DNA of 64,000 nucleotides, from assembly GCA_029261035.1 (NCBI GenBank), contig JAJDCD010000008.1:124001-188000 (forward strand), read 5' to 3'. The first letter of the stretch is position 1, and the number at the start of each line of letters is the position of its first letter. Positions 9,042 to 18,368 of this stretch are shown one piece after another. The notes beneath the pieces were generated by a model. The model was not told the origin of the DNA. It was given only the letters and a program-made list of their open reading frames with translations, and ran no database searches. The position numbers were made by a program, and so were the translations under genes. Origin of the DNA: Candidatus Omnitrophota bacterium (GTDB lineage Bacteria; Omnitrophota; Omnitrophia; Omnitrophales; JACROU01).

Positions 9042-10139
9042 TTAGACTGTTTTATAAAACGGAATTTTAATCACTTTAGCTTTGCAAGGTTGCTCTCGAA
9101 CGACAATATCAATTTCTGTATCCAACCCTGAGAATTCGGACTGTATTAAAGCAAGCCCAACACTTTTCTTTAAAGTTGGGCTATGAGTCCCGCTGGTTAC
9201 CCAACCAATATCTTTTCCATCTTTTTGAACGCGGTATTCTTCTCTTGCCAATCCACGATCCAACATTTCAAAACCAACAAGCTTTCTTTCTAATCCATTT
9301 TCTTTCTGCTCTAACAATGCTTGTTTACCAATAAAATTTTCTTTTTCAAAATCAATTGTCCATTTCAAACCTGCTTCCAGAGGGGAAATGGTATCGTTCA
9401 TATCGTGTCCATGTAAAAGTAAACAAGATTCCAAACGCAAAGTGTCTCTCGCCCCAAAACCAATGGGTTTTAGATCAAAAGATTCCCCTGTCTTCAAAAT
9501 AGCATCATACAGAGAAACCGAGATTTCTTTATCAAAAAAGAACTCAAAACCATCTTCTCCAGTATAGCCGGTTCTAGAAAGAACAACTTCGCTTCCCTCG
9601 AACTGAATTGTCTTAAAATTAAAACGTTTTAGAGAGGTAAACTCTGAACCTAAAAACTGCTCTATAAATTCTGGACTTCGAGGCCCTTGAACTGCCAAAA
9701 TACCTCTGTCCGAACTAATATTCGATAACTCAACCCCTTCAGGAAGATGGGACTCCATCCACGTTACATCTTTTTCAATGTTTGCAGCATTTACAATAAC
9801 CAAATAATTATCTTCTTCTAATTCAGATACAATCAAATCATCTATAATCCCACCCTCTTCATTAAGCATTGGGCTATAAACAGCCTTTCCAGGCTCTAAC
9901 TTCCAAATTTTATTAGGCAAGAGATTATTCAAAAACTCTTTCGCTTGCGCCCCTTTAATTCTTAACTCACCCATATGAGATACATCAAAGACACCTACAT
10001 TAGTTCGGACGCATTGGTGTTCTTCTAAAATACTAGAAAAATAGACTGGAACTTCCCATTGGGAAAATTGAATAAAACGAGCTCCAAGAGCTTCTTGTCG
10101 AGCATACAAAGGCAATTTAATCGAAGATTCTGTTGTCAT
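9042..10139 (-). CDS. gcvT: Aminomethyltransferase, glycine cleavage T protein
   Basis: 365 aa from the ATG at 10139 (MTTESSIKLPLYARQEALGA), preceded by AAGGAAAG. The frame stays open to 10250, but the extra 37 residues are unlike the family and fall in the leader. The protein transfers the methylene from GcvH-bound aminomethyl to tetrahydrofolate. Signatures: GVFDVSHMGELRIKG, LTEEGGIIDDLIV-like block here MLNEEGGIIDDLIV, NAANIEKD, RTGYTGEDGFEFF, GARDTLRLES, LEAGLKWTIDFEKENFIG and WVTSGTHSPTLKKSVGLAL. It is the first gene of the gcv operon, behind a long leader. Confidence 0.95.
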   Translation of the reverse strand: MTTESSIKLPLYARQEALGARFIQFSQWEVPVYFSSILEEHQCVRTNVGVFDVSHMGELRIKGAQAKEFLNNLLPNKIWKLEPGKAVYSPMLNEEGGIIDDLIVSELEEDNYLVIVNAANIEKDVTWMESHLPEGVELSNISSDRGILAVQGPRSPEFIEQFLGSEFTSLKRFNFKTIQFEGSEVVLSRTGYTGEDGFEFFFDKEISVSLYDAILKTGESFDLKPIGFGARDTLRLESCLLLHGHDMNDTISPLEAGLKWTIDFEKENFIGKQALLEQKENGLERKLVGFEMLDRGLAREEYRVQKDGKDIGWVTSGTHSPTLKKSVGLALIQSEFSGLDTEIDIVVREQPCKAKVIKIPFYKTV

Positions 10140-10518
10140 CCTATTTCTTTCCTTAAGTTCAAATACTCTAATATGATTTTTAGGTCTGGCAGGTAAAGGA
10201 GGCATTATAGCTGAAGGAGGGTAAAAATAAAGCCAAAAATTTAATACCAAGCCACAACGTCAGCTTCAAATTGATTACTCTTGTTTGGCTGTAAAGACTT
10301 TAGGACCGAGTGTGCCGGGTTAAAAACCTGGCACACAACTACTTCAAACCCTTGATAAGGCTATATATAATCAAACAATTTTAGCCTTTTAGGGGGTGTA
10401 AAATTACGAGCGGCCTATTTTCTAGAATGTTCAAAGTTTGAGATCCTCCACCAAGCGTTACAGCTCCCTTTTAAGGAAATGGGGGTCTTGAGCCCTATAA
10501 TAATTTAAAATGAAATTA
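10140..10518 (-). other. 379 bp leader/intergenic region upstream of gcvT with hairpins
   Basis: No coding frame with a ribosome site. Besides the long palindrome at 10310-10336 it holds a 7 bp stem at 10357-10363/10382-10388 and C-rich stretches (ACCCCC twice on the minus strand). I looked for a glycine riboswitch, THF riboswitch, SAM-I, TPP and cobalamin cores, SRP RNA, tmRNA and RNase P landmarks and found none. The region must hold the gcv promoter; it could also hold an unrecognised structured RNA or the end signal of ftsA. Confidence 0.5.
10310..10336. repeat. 12 bp stem palindrome, possible REP-like element
   Basis: GTGTGCCGGGTT at 10310-10321 pairs with AACCTGGCACAC at 10325-10336 around a 3-base loop; one pair is G-T. 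There is no T-run on either side, so it is a poor intrinsic terminator. The shape (short, GC-rich palindrome between genes in AT-rich DNA) is that of repetitive extragenic palindromes, but only one copy is in the window. Confidence 0.6.
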
Positions 10519-11763
10519 TTAGAAATAATCCCTAATAAGCGTCTTAAAGAATCGAAAGAATTTGGATATCAAATTATCCCCTTCTTTAAACTCATTCTCT
10601 CTAATTCTTTGATCTGACAAAAAGTGCAACGCCCCTAGATAAGAGGCGTATTGAGGCTGCAAAATAGCATCTAGTTTTGTTTTAATTCTAGAAGGATGAA
10701 CCATCCGAACAGGTCTTTGCAATTCCTGGCTCGTATATTCTAAAAACCCCTCCAATTTAGCTCCTCCACCCGAAACAACGATTTGCTTAATTTCTCCCTC
10801 AAGAGACTCTATTCTATCCGTTTCAATCTTTATAAGCTCTAAAAAGTCATCAATAGCCTCTTTGAGAATTGGCTGCAAGTCTTTAAACGTTAATTCTTGT
10901 AACCGCACCGTTCCAAAGTTTTGAGAACTAGGAATTATCTCATCATGAAAAGATGTGTGAGCATCTGATTGAATAGATCCAAATTGCTCTTTAATCCTTA
11001 CAGCTTCTTTTTCTGATATATTCAAACGCTCTTTAATTCTATCGGTCCAACTCTCACCACCAAAGTTCAACATCGAAGATCTTCTAATGCGGCTGCCTTG
11101 CATAAAAACAAGAGAAGTCAACCGTCCTCCGATATCCAAAAATAAAGTACTCTCTTTTTTTTCCTCTTCACTCAACAATCCCAAACTACCACACAGCCCT
11201 CTTGAAAGAATACTCTTAATCTGAATCCCCAACTTACCAAAGGTATGGTGAAGTTGACTCCAGTTATCCATGTCAACCGTTTCCATAATTATATCTACAG
11301 CCAAACGAGTCCCTTCTAAGCCTACAGGATTTCTAATTCCGGACAAATCGTTAACCATAAAGCTCTGAGGAATAGTAAATGTAATCTGGTCTTTTAAAGG
11401 AAGGGTCGCGCAATCTCTTGTCTGTCTAATTACTTTCTCAACATCTGAAAAACGAATTTTTTTCAACCGATTAAAATAAAGAGAAGTAGAAAGTGCATAA
11501 GTACTGGTCAAAGCGCTTTCTAAAATAATATAGGATGGGAATTTCAGAAATTCCTTCTGAGTACCAATCCCAGACTTCAAACGTCTAATATCTTGTAAAG
11601 CTAATTCAGGATCCACAATATTCCCATACTCAAAACCTGTCGGCTCCACTTCATTAACCTTTACAACATCAAAAAATAAGGAGTCTGAAGACTTCACTCT
11701 GATAGCGACAAGCTTTGTCGATCCAATACAAAACAAAAATAAATTTTCCATTTGTGGTCCCAT
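10519..11763 (-). CDS. ftsA: Cell division protein FtsA
   Basis: 414 aa actin-like protein that tethers FtsZ to the membrane. Visible: the N-terminal phosphate loop in CIGSTKLVAIRV, the SHS2-type 1C domain (about 85-160) with NDLSGIRNPVGLEG, the second phosphate loop LFLDIGGRLTSLVFM, the adenosine motif IVVSGGGAKLEGF, and YASYLGALHFL. The extreme C-terminus LISKFFRFFKTLIRDYF is the amphipathic membrane-targeting helix. Start ATG at 11763 has AAGGA 5-6 bases upstream. It follows ftsQ by 17 bp. Unusually no ftsZ follows; the next gene is gcvT. Confidence 0.9.
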   Translation of the reverse strand: MGPQMENLFLFCIGSTKLVAIRVKSSDSLFFDVVKVNEVEPTGFEYGNIVDPELALQDIRRLKSGIGTQKEFLKFPSYIILESALTSTYALSTSLYFNRLKKIRFSDVEKVIRQTRDCATLPLKDQITFTIPQSFMVNDLSGIRNPVGLEGTRLAVDIIMETVDMDNWSQLHHTFGKLGIQIKSILSRGLCGSLGLLSEEEKKESTLFLDIGGRLTSLVFMQGSRIRRSSMLNFGGESWTDRIKERLNISEKEAVRIKEQFGSIQSDAHTSFHDEIIPSSQNFGTVRLQELTFKDLQPILKEAIDDFLELIKIETDRIESLEGEIKQIVVSGGGAKLEGFLEYTSQELQRPVRMVHPSRIKTKLDAILQPQYASYLGALHFLSDQRIRENEFKEGDNLISKFFRFFKTLIRDYF

Positions 11764-11780
11764 ATTATTCCTTGAAATAA

Positions 11781-12638
11781 TTATTTTTTCATTTTCACAA
11801 CAACATCTTTATATTGCAAATCAAGATATTCGATATTTTCACGGTCATTAGAATTGAGAATGTGTTTCATAGAGTTAATTTTCTTTAAATTCCTAATATA
11901 ATTTTCGCCTAAATAAATTTTTAGACCATCTCCGAGAAAAACACTAAAGTTCCCCAAACGATCCAAACTTAATTTTTCGACAGATTCTGTTGCTAAAACA
12001 CTTTGTGTTCTTAAAAATTCATATAATTTCCTAAATGAAAGTAAGCTACTAGAAGAATAGTTATCCCCCACCTTTAAATCTACCGGCCTTAAGTTCTCTT
12101 CTTCAATTAATACAAGTTCCGGCAAAGAACTTAAACTTGTTTTAGGTAAAATCATACCGTTTTCGTCAATCGCATAAAATCGATCTTGTTTTATTGAATA
12201 TATTTGAAATGCTTCAAAACGTCTCAAAGCTATAATTTCTATTGTACTAGGCAAGATTCTTCGAACTTGAACAGTTTTTATTTGAGGATTCTTTTCAATT
12301 TTACGGGCCGCTTTTTGAATATCCGCCGTTAAAATATTGTCCCCCAACTTCAAACCACTCATTTTTTCGATTTCTTTTGCTGTAAATGTTAAATCCGTCT
12401 TAACACGAATCACATTTAATTGAAAGTGAGGGTCTGCATATAAATGCGTTTGCAACCCATAATAAATAGCTCCAACAAAAGCTACAAAGAGAAAGAAAGG
12501 TGCCAATCTAAATAACAAGATACCTACGAACGCAAATAGTCGCATAATTCCTTTGAAAAAGTTAGGCAATAAGTTAGACGACGCTTTTGAACGTCTTTTT
12601 CTTCTCGGTTTTGATTTTGACTTTCTTTTTTTCGGCAT
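11781..12638 (-). CDS. ftsQ: Cell division protein FtsQ (POTRA domain)
   Basis: 285 aa bitopic inner-membrane divisome protein. A very basic cytoplasmic tail (about 17 K/R in the first 20 residues) is followed by a membrane segment at about 33-62, then the POTRA domain (about 75-145: FQLNVIRVKTDLTFTAKEIE, GDNILTADI, KNPQIKTVQVRRILPSTIEI) and the FtsQ beta domain (YAIDENGMILP onward). The family normally links FtsA/Z to FtsL/B/I in the periplasm. It lies between ddl and ftsA, its classical position. Confidence 0.87.
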   Translation of the reverse strand: MPKKRKSKSKPRRKRRSKASSNLLPNFFKGIMRLFAFVGILLFRLAPFFLFVAFVGAIYYGLQTHLYADPHFQLNVIRVKTDLTFTAKEIEKMSGLKLGDNILTADIQKAARKIEKNPQIKTVQVRRILPSTIEIIALRRFEAFQIYSIKQDRFYAIDENGMILPKTSLSSLPELVLIEEENLRPVDLKVGDNYSSSSLLSFRKLYEFLRTQSVLATESVEKLSLDRLGNFSVFLGDGLKIYLGENYIRNLKKINSMKHILNSNDRENIEYLDLQYKDVVVKMKK

Positions 12639-12663
12639 TCCTAAATACTCCTATTAAATTAGA

Positions 12664-13605
12664 TTAACAACTCTTCTGAAAATATCTATTTTTAGCACTT
12701 TCTAAAATTTTCAAACACACATCGCCTAAATCGTACCCCTCAACCTGTGCTGCTTTAGGTAACAGGCTCACATCGGTAAAACCCGGAATCGTATTCACCT
12801 CTAATACGAATGGGTTTTCCATTTCATCTAACATAATATCAACTCTAGAAAAATCGCTTAATTTCAAACTCTTATGCGCTTTTAATGCCAACTCCGAAAT
12901 TAAAGCAATTTTCTCTTTAGTTAAATCTTTTGGAAAAATATACTTTGTTAAGCCTTTAGTGTATTTAGCTTCATAATCATAAAATAAATGGCTCGGTATT
13001 AGCTCTATCAGAGGCAAAACCTTATCTTCCAAAATACCGACGGTCACTTCTCTACCCAGAATCGCTTTTTCGATTAATAATTTTTGATACTTCCCCAGAA
13101 GCCCAGGCATTTTAATTTTCAATTCATCTTCATTTTCTATCCTCAATACCCCAACACTAGAACCTTCTTCCAGAGGTTTTGCAAAAAAAGGAAAATCAAA
13201 ACTAAAACCCGCTAGAGTATCTGTTGTTCCCAAAACAGAATAAGCAGGCGTTGGAATACCTTCTTTCTCAAATACTCGTTTCGCTCTCAGTTTGTTAAAA
13301 GCCAACGAACTCGCTTCTGGATCAGAACCAGAGAAAAGAATATTCAATTCTCTTAAATATTTTTGTATTTGGCCATCTTCACCCCCCTTACCGTGCAGGG
13401 CAATAAATACAATGTCAATGTCTACAGCCTCTATTTCTTTTATTAAAGTATCCTTCTCACAATTTTCTAAAACGATGTCAACAACATTACAACCTTTATT
13501 TCTTAAAGCTTCAGAAACCGCTTTTCCTGATATAAGGGAAATGGGTCTCTCGCTGGAGTTACCTCCCATCAAAACACCTATAGAACCCAATTCATTATAA
13601 CTCAC
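12664..13605 (-). CDS. ddl: D-alanine--D-alanine ligase
   Basis: 313 aa ATP-grasp enzyme making the D-Ala-D-Ala dipeptide for MurF. GGNSSERPISLISG at the start, FIALHGKGGEDGQIQ, FAKPLEEGSSVGVLRI, and the metal-site strand VLEVNTIPGFTDVSLLPKAA are canonical. The start is a GTG at 13605 with GAGG 7 bases upstream. It lies 10 bp after murB and 25 bp before ftsQ. Confidence 0.96.
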   Translation of the reverse strand: MSYNELGSIGVLMGGNSSERPISLISGKAVSEALRNKGCNVVDIVLENCEKDTLIKEIEAVDIDIVFIALHGKGGEDGQIQKYLRELNILFSGSDPEASSLAFNKLRAKRVFEKEGIPTPAYSVLGTTDTLAGFSFDFPFFAKPLEEGSSVGVLRIENEDELKIKMPGLLGKYQKLLIEKAILGREVTVGILEDKVLPLIELIPSHLFYDYEAKYTKGLTKYIFPKDLTKEKIALISELALKAHKSLKLSDFSRVDIMLDEMENPFVLEVNTIPGFTDVSLLPKAAQVEGYDLGDVCLKILESAKNRYFQKSC

Positions 13606-13614
13606 TCCGTAACC

Positions 13615-14523
13615 TCATTTAAAATTAACATATCTAATTTCTTCCTTAAGAGAAAATCCAAACTCATCCAAAACCTTTTTCTTCACTAATTTAATTAGCT
13701 CCAACATTTCCTCTGATCTAGCTCCACCTAAATTCACAAAAAAATTAGCATGCTTTTCAGATACCTGAACATTTCCCAAACGGTACCCTTTCAAACCAAC
13801 TTTTTCTATCAATTGCCCCGCTGAAAACTCTGAATTAGAAGGGTTTTTAAAAACAGAACCCGCCGTAAGGCTCTGGAGGTCTTGAATCTTTGAACGATAT
13901 TGATAGTTTTCTAATATTTCTTTTTGGACAATTTCCTTTTCCTTGGGCTCACACTTTAACTTAACACGAATAATCAAAAAGTTTCTTAAATTTGAATTTC
14001 GATAACTAAATTCTAAATCTTTTTCTGTAAACAACTTCTCCTTTCCTTCAGGAGTTAATGCTAAAACTTCTGTAACAAAACGTCCAATTTCACTTTTCTT
14101 ATCAACAGATCGCCCAAAACCTGCATTTTGAGCAACAGAACCTCCAACCGTACCTGGGATAGAAGACAAAAATTCAAGACCACCCAAATTTTCTTCGGCA
14201 CACCGAAGAACAAAATTTGAATTTAAAACACCTGCAGAAACTTCAACTTCATTCCCTGAAACTTCAAAATGATTTTTATCTAAATTTAAAAGACTGATTA
14301 CAACCCCAGAATACTCTTCATCCGAAAACAGAACATTACTTCCTCTTCCTAACACATAAAAAGCAAGTTTCTCTTTCATGCAAAAATGCATGACCTCAAC
14401 CAATTGATCTAACTGAGTAGGTGAAGCAAAGTATCGAGCATTCCCTCCCATCTTCCAACTCGTATGCTTTGACAGCGGTTCCCATTCTAATAATTTAAGT
14501 CTCGATTCTTTGAGAAAAGTCAT
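13615..14523 (-). CDS. murB: UDP-N-acetylenolpyruvoylglucosamine reductase
   Basis: 302 aa FAD enzyme reducing UDP-GlcNAc-enolpyruvate to UDP-MurNAc. FAD-binding landmarks: HTSWKMGGNARYF, VLGRGSNVLFSDE, EFLSSIPGTVGGSVAQNAG. The catalytic serine is in AGSVFKNP, and the C-terminal glutamate region follows in the type II (short, Bacillus-like) arrangement without the E. coli tyrosine loop. It overlaps the 3' end of murC by 29 bp. Confidence 0.96.
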   Translation of the reverse strand: MTFLKESRLKLLEWEPLSKHTSWKMGGNARYFASPTQLDQLVEVMHFCMKEKLAFYVLGRGSNVLFSDEEYSGVVISLLNLDKNHFEVSGNEVEVSAGVLNSNFVLRCAEENLGGLEFLSSIPGTVGGSVAQNAGFGRSVDKKSEIGRFVTEVLALTPEGKEKLFTEKDLEFSYRNSNLRNFLIIRVKLKCEPKEKEIVQKEILENYQYRSKIQDLQSLTAGSVFKNPSNSEFSAGQLIEKVGLKGYRLGNVQVSEKHANFFVNLGGARSEEMLELIKLVKKKVLDEFGFSLKEEIRYVNFK

Positions 14524-15904
14524 TCGCTAGTTCTCCAATATCTCCAGCGCCCAAAAAGGCGACAACATCAAATTGATTCAAACCTTCTTCTAAGAAATCT
14601 AAAACATGATTTCTAGATAAAACCCTAACATCTGGATGATTTGTAGCCTTTATAGAATCATAAAGAACTTCAACCCCTTGTTTTTTTTCAACCGATTCTC
14701 CAGCAGAGTAAACATCCGTCAAAATAACTCTTTCCGCTAAACTGAATGAGCTTCCAAACTCTTCTAAAAAATGCTTCATTCTAGAAAATCGATGCGGCTG
14801 AAAAACAACACACATTCTTTTACTGCCTGTTTGCTTTAAAGCATTAAGAGATGCCCCTACTTCTGTTGGATGATGAGCATAATCATCTACAACAAGCATG
14901 TCTCCAGAGTTGTATTTAATTTCCAACCGACGTCCCGTCCCAACAAATTTCTTCATCACTTCTGCTATTTTTTCTGCAGAATAACCTAATTGCTGCAATA
15001 GAGCGATGCTCGCCATGGAGTTTAAAACATTATGTTGCCCTGGAACAGATAAACAAATCTTTGTTAAAAATTTACTCTTATGATAAAGATGATAAGATGA
15101 ATGAAAACCATCATAGAGAATATCTTTTGCATAAAAATCATACCTACTATCCAAACCGTACGAAACAGCCTCTACATTTAATCGAGAGACAATTTGAGTT
15201 AAGTTCTGATCTTCGCCACAATAAATAATCTGCCCTGTCTTGCTGACATTAGAAACCAAAGTCTCAAAACTAACAATGAGCTCTTCTAAAGAGTTGTAAT
15301 GATCCATATGCTCTTCTTCTAAATTCGTTAAAATTAAATGAGACGGCTTATAAAGTTCGTGAGAACCATCACTTTCATCTAGCTCTGCTACAAATAGGTT
15401 TTTATTTCCAAAAATAACATTATCTCCTACATTCAAAATTTTCCCTCCAACAAGACATGTAGGATCCACTCCGAGCTCTGTCATTAAATATGAAGTCATT
15501 GCCGATGTTGTTGTTTTTCCATGAGTGCCTGCAATTCCTATACAAGACTTACTATTCATTATGTAGCTTAAAATTTGAGCTCTATGAAATAAAGGAACTC
15601 CTTGACTGTGAGCTTCCATAATTTCGGGATGAGTTTTACGTATCGCTGAAGAAAAAACAACCAGATCAATCTTTCCTAAGTCTGGACGTACTGGATTTAA
15701 TGTAATACTAGCCCCCATTTCTATCAAAGAATCCAAATGAACACTTTGCTTTTCGTCAGAGCCAACAACACGATGCCCTAAATGGATTAACACCTTTGCA
15801 ATTGCACTCATACCCACCCCTCCGATACCAATAAAATAAATGTTTTGAGGGGATTGGAACAAAGATGCTAAAAACAGTTCCTCTTTTTCATCTAAAGCTT
15901 TCAT
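14495..15904 (-). CDS. murC: UDP-N-acetylmuramate--L-alanine ligase
   Basis: 469 aa Mur ligase adding the first amino acid to UDP-MurNAc. N-terminal Rossmann motif FIGIGGVGMSAIAKVLI, ATP loop GIAGTHGKTTTSAMTSY, NLEEEHMDHYNS, GQHNVLNSMASIA, and the C-terminal DDYAHHPTEV and FQPHRFSRM block are all present. It lies 11 bp after murG and overlaps murB. Confidence 0.97.
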   Translation of the reverse strand: MKALDEKEELFLASLFQSPQNIYFIGIGGVGMSAIAKVLIHLGHRVVGSDEKQSVHLDSLIEMGASITLNPVRPDLGKIDLVVFSSAIRKTHPEIMEAHSQGVPLFHRAQILSYIMNSKSCIGIAGTHGKTTTSAMTSYLMTELGVDPTCLVGGKILNVGDNVIFGNKNLFVAELDESDGSHELYKPSHLILTNLEEEHMDHYNSLEELIVSFETLVSNVSKTGQIIYCGEDQNLTQIVSRLNVEAVSYGLDSRYDFYAKDILYDGFHSSYHLYHKSKFLTKICLSVPGQHNVLNSMASIALLQQLGYSAEKIAEVMKKFVGTGRRLEIKYNSGDMLVVDDYAHHPTEVGASLNALKQTGSKRMCVVFQPHRFSRMKHFLEEFGSSFSLAERVILTDVYSAGESVEKKQGVEVLYDSIKATNHPDVRVLSRNHVLDFLEEGLNQFDVVAFLGAGDIGELANDFSQRIET

Positions 15905-15914
15905 AAGTTACTCC

Positions 15915-17057
15915 TTAAAAATTATTGGATAAAACTTCACTATCTTTAGGAAGGCGGACTAATTTAGGATCTATTAGCCCCAAAGCGCACTCGGATAAAG
16001 TATCGCCATCATCAACTTTTAAACTATTTGCAATATTTTTTTTCATTTGCATCAATTGCTGAGGGTCTTGAATGACACTCTTTAATATATCGACCAATTC
16101 CTGGATTTTTGTATCAGATTCCTCTATACACCATGCCGCTTTTCTTTCTGCTAGGACTATGGCATTTTCCAATTGATGAGCCTTCGCATAAGGATAAGGG
16201 ATTAAAATACTGGGTATTTTAAAATGAACTAATTCAAACAAAGTCCCCGCTCCCGCCCTAGAGATAACCATATCCGCTTCTAAATACAATTTACTCATTC
16301 CATTAGAATAAGAAAGTACCTCCGCATTTACTGCCAAATTGCTATATTCCGTTTTAACAGCATCCAAATCAGAGGGCCCAGAAATATGAGTTACATGGAT
16401 GCTTCGTCGTTCAATAGAACCTAGCTGAGTCAAAGCTTTTAAAAGCATCCTATTGAGCCCCCTCGCACCTTGAGACCCGCCCATCACAAGTATATTTAAT
16501 TTTTGATTTCTTTTACTCGAAGATTTGTTTGGAAAAGCTTGAGAAGAAAAACGAATTAGATTTCCTGTCCAAACGGCTTTAGAAACAGACTTAAAAGAGC
16601 TTGTCTGTCGAAAACTTAAGGCAACGCAGTCAACCCAACCGCTTAACAAACGATTAGCTCTCCCCATGACCATATTTTGTTCATGAATCAATGTGGGTAT
16701 TTTTTTTAGCCTAGCAGCCAAAAGCACTGGGAAAGAAAGGTAACTTCCAAAACCAACAACAAGCTTTGGCTTAATTTCATTTATCAATTTTAAAGATAAA
16801 AAGAAAGCTCTAATTAAAGACGTAGAAAAAACAAAGAAGTGTAGGCTAAACAGACCTTTCCAAGCAAAGTAAGGAAAAACATGACAATTTTTAATATCGT
16901 TATCACTCAACTGATTCTCTAACAATTCCGTTGCTACGCGTTCACTCAATATTTTATGAACAACTAAATCAGAATTCTTTCTCTCCATCACTTCGGAAAA
17001 TTGAAGAGCCGGATAAAAATGCCCTCCAGTACGCCCCGTCACCACAAGGATATTCAA
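15915..17057 (-). CDS. murG: Undecaprenyldiphospho-muramoylpentapeptide beta-N-acetylglucosaminyltransferase
   Basis: 380 aa GT28 enzyme converting lipid I to lipid II at the inner membrane. The first glycine loop is VTGRTGGHFYPAL (G of the usual GGTGGH replaced by R in the third place); the second is VMGGSQGARGLN; the donor site has SRAGAGTLFELVHFKIPSILIPYPYA and AHQLENA. Start is TTG at 17057 with GGAG 7 bases upstream. A 165 bp gap separates it from ftsW, unusual within this cluster; it holds a perfect TTGACA (17157-17162, minus) but no convincing -10. Confidence 0.94.
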   Translation of the reverse strand: MNILVVTGRTGGHFYPALQFSEVMERKNSDLVVHKILSERVATELLENQLSDNDIKNCHVFPYFAWKGLFSLHFFVFSTSLIRAFFLSLKLINEIKPKLVVGFGSYLSFPVLLAARLKKIPTLIHEQNMVMGRANRLLSGWVDCVALSFRQTSSFKSVSKAVWTGNLIRFSSQAFPNKSSSKRNQKLNILVMGGSQGARGLNRMLLKALTQLGSIERRSIHVTHISGPSDLDAVKTEYSNLAVNAEVLSYSNGMSKLYLEADMVISRAGAGTLFELVHFKIPSILIPYPYAKAHQLENAIVLAERKAAWCIEESDTKIQELVDILKSVIQDPQQLMQMKKNIANSLKVDDGDTLSECALGLIDPKLVRLPKDSEVLSNNF

Positions 17058-17222
17058 TAACTTTCTCCACTTATTTTTTAACTATTAATCTCTTATTTAA
17101 AAACAACATTTATTCCCGAAGCATCTTTACTCTAAAAAAAATAATTCAATGCCATTTGTCAAACCAAGTACTCTCAAGTTTACGCGCAAACAATGAGGTG
17201 AAATAACTTCGCAAACAACCTT

Positions 17223-18356
17223 CTATCCAATCCAATCTTCAACAGGCACCACATTCACCTCTTTTTGAGATTGCTTATCAATCGCCAAAAGCAGTCCCAT
17301 AGCCATCATACTACAGATCAGGGAGGAACCACCATAGCTTATAAAAGGTAACGGCAACCCCTTTGTAGGGATCATTCCGATAGACACTAACATATTAATA
17401 ATAGACTGAAGAGATACCATAATCACAACTGCCGAAGAAAGCAACTTTCTAAAAGGCTCCTCTTGTCTTAAAACAATTTTACTTCCTTGAATCAAAAGAA
17501 AAACAAAGACAGACAATACAGACAAAGTACCCAACAGCCCTAGCTCTTCACCAACGATCGAGAAAATGAAATCGGTGTAACTTTGTGGTAAATAAAATAA
17601 TTTCTGAACACTTTCCCCCAAACCAACCCCTGTAACTCCTCCTAAACCAAAAGATAAGAAGGATTGAATAATTTGAAAACCAGAACCTTGAGGATCTGCC
17701 CAAGGGTTTAAAAATGACACTACGCGGGCTACTCTATAAGGCGCTTGAATCACAGCAAAAACAAAAGCCGGTATTGCTGCAAGAATAGCAAAAACAACAT
17801 AACGAATTCGTATTCCACTTAAAAAAAATAATATAGAAGAAGTTAAAAACAAAAATACGATAGAACCTAAATCAGGTTGTAGAATTAGAAAAACAAATAG
17901 ACTTCCCAAAACAATCATTGGAGGCACAAACACAGCAAAACTGCCTAATTGAATTAATTTTAGTTTGCGGCTTAAATAATCAGAGAAGTATATCGCAACT
18001 GCAATCTTCACAATTTCAACTGGTTGAAAGGTAAAACCAAATAACGATACCCAACGTTGAGCACCTCCACTTGATTTTCCTAGAAATGGTAAAAAGACAG
18101 TCAGAAGTAATGCCCCCGAAATTAACAGGATTACTTTAGACCTCTTTTTTATCCAATTAACATCTATCATGGACACAGATATCATAGCAATCAGACCAAT
18201 AAATAAGTACAGACACTGCCTCTTTAAAAAGTAAAAGCTATCGTCATAGTATTTATCTGCATAAACTGCACTAGCGCTATAAATCATTACAGTTCCAATA
18301 GCATTTAGAATCAGAATTGCTATAAAAATACTCTTTCCTTCTTTACTCAAAGACAT
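17223..18356 (-). CDS. ftsW: Lipid II polymerase FtsW (SEDS family)
   Basis: 377 aa polytopic SEDS glycosyltransferase (about 10 membrane segments) for septal peptidoglycan. Landmarks: AQRWVSLFGFTFQPVEIVKI, LQPDLGSIVFLF, PYRVARVVSFLNPWADPQGSGFQ, FSIVGEELGLLG and GMIPTKGLPLPFISYGGSSL. The long periplasmic loop between the PYR..W block and SYTDFIFS carries the expected conserved residues. It sits between murD and murG as in other dcw clusters; its usual transpeptidase partner FtsI is not in the window. Confidence 0.95.
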   Translation of the reverse strand: MSLSKEGKSIFIAILILNAIGTVMIYSASAVYADKYYDDSFYFLKRQCLYLFIGLIAMISVSMIDVNWIKKRSKVILLISGALLLTVFLPFLGKSSGGAQRWVSLFGFTFQPVEIVKIAVAIYFSDYLSRKLKLIQLGSFAVFVPPMIVLGSLFVFLILQPDLGSIVFLFLTSSILFFLSGIRIRYVVFAILAAIPAFVFAVIQAPYRVARVVSFLNPWADPQGSGFQIIQSFLSFGLGGVTGVGLGESVQKLFYLPQSYTDFIFSIVGEELGLLGTLSVLSVFVFLLIQGSKIVLRQEEPFRKLLSSAVVIMVSLQSIINMLVSIGMIPTKGLPLPFISYGGSSLICSMMAMGLLLAIDKQSQKEVNVVPVEDWIG

Positions 18357-18368
18357 CTTCTCATCCTT

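Noticed and set aside
10140-10518. Glycine riboswitch upstream of gcvT
   Set aside because: I could not find the conserved GGAGAG and CACCGAAGGGGCAA-like cores on the minus strand; only simple hairpins are present.
17129-17162. Promoter for murG inside the ftsW-murG gap
   Set aside because: A perfect TTGACA exists, but at 16-18 bp spacing only T-runs follow, and the nearest TAGAGT is 22 bp away; not convincing.
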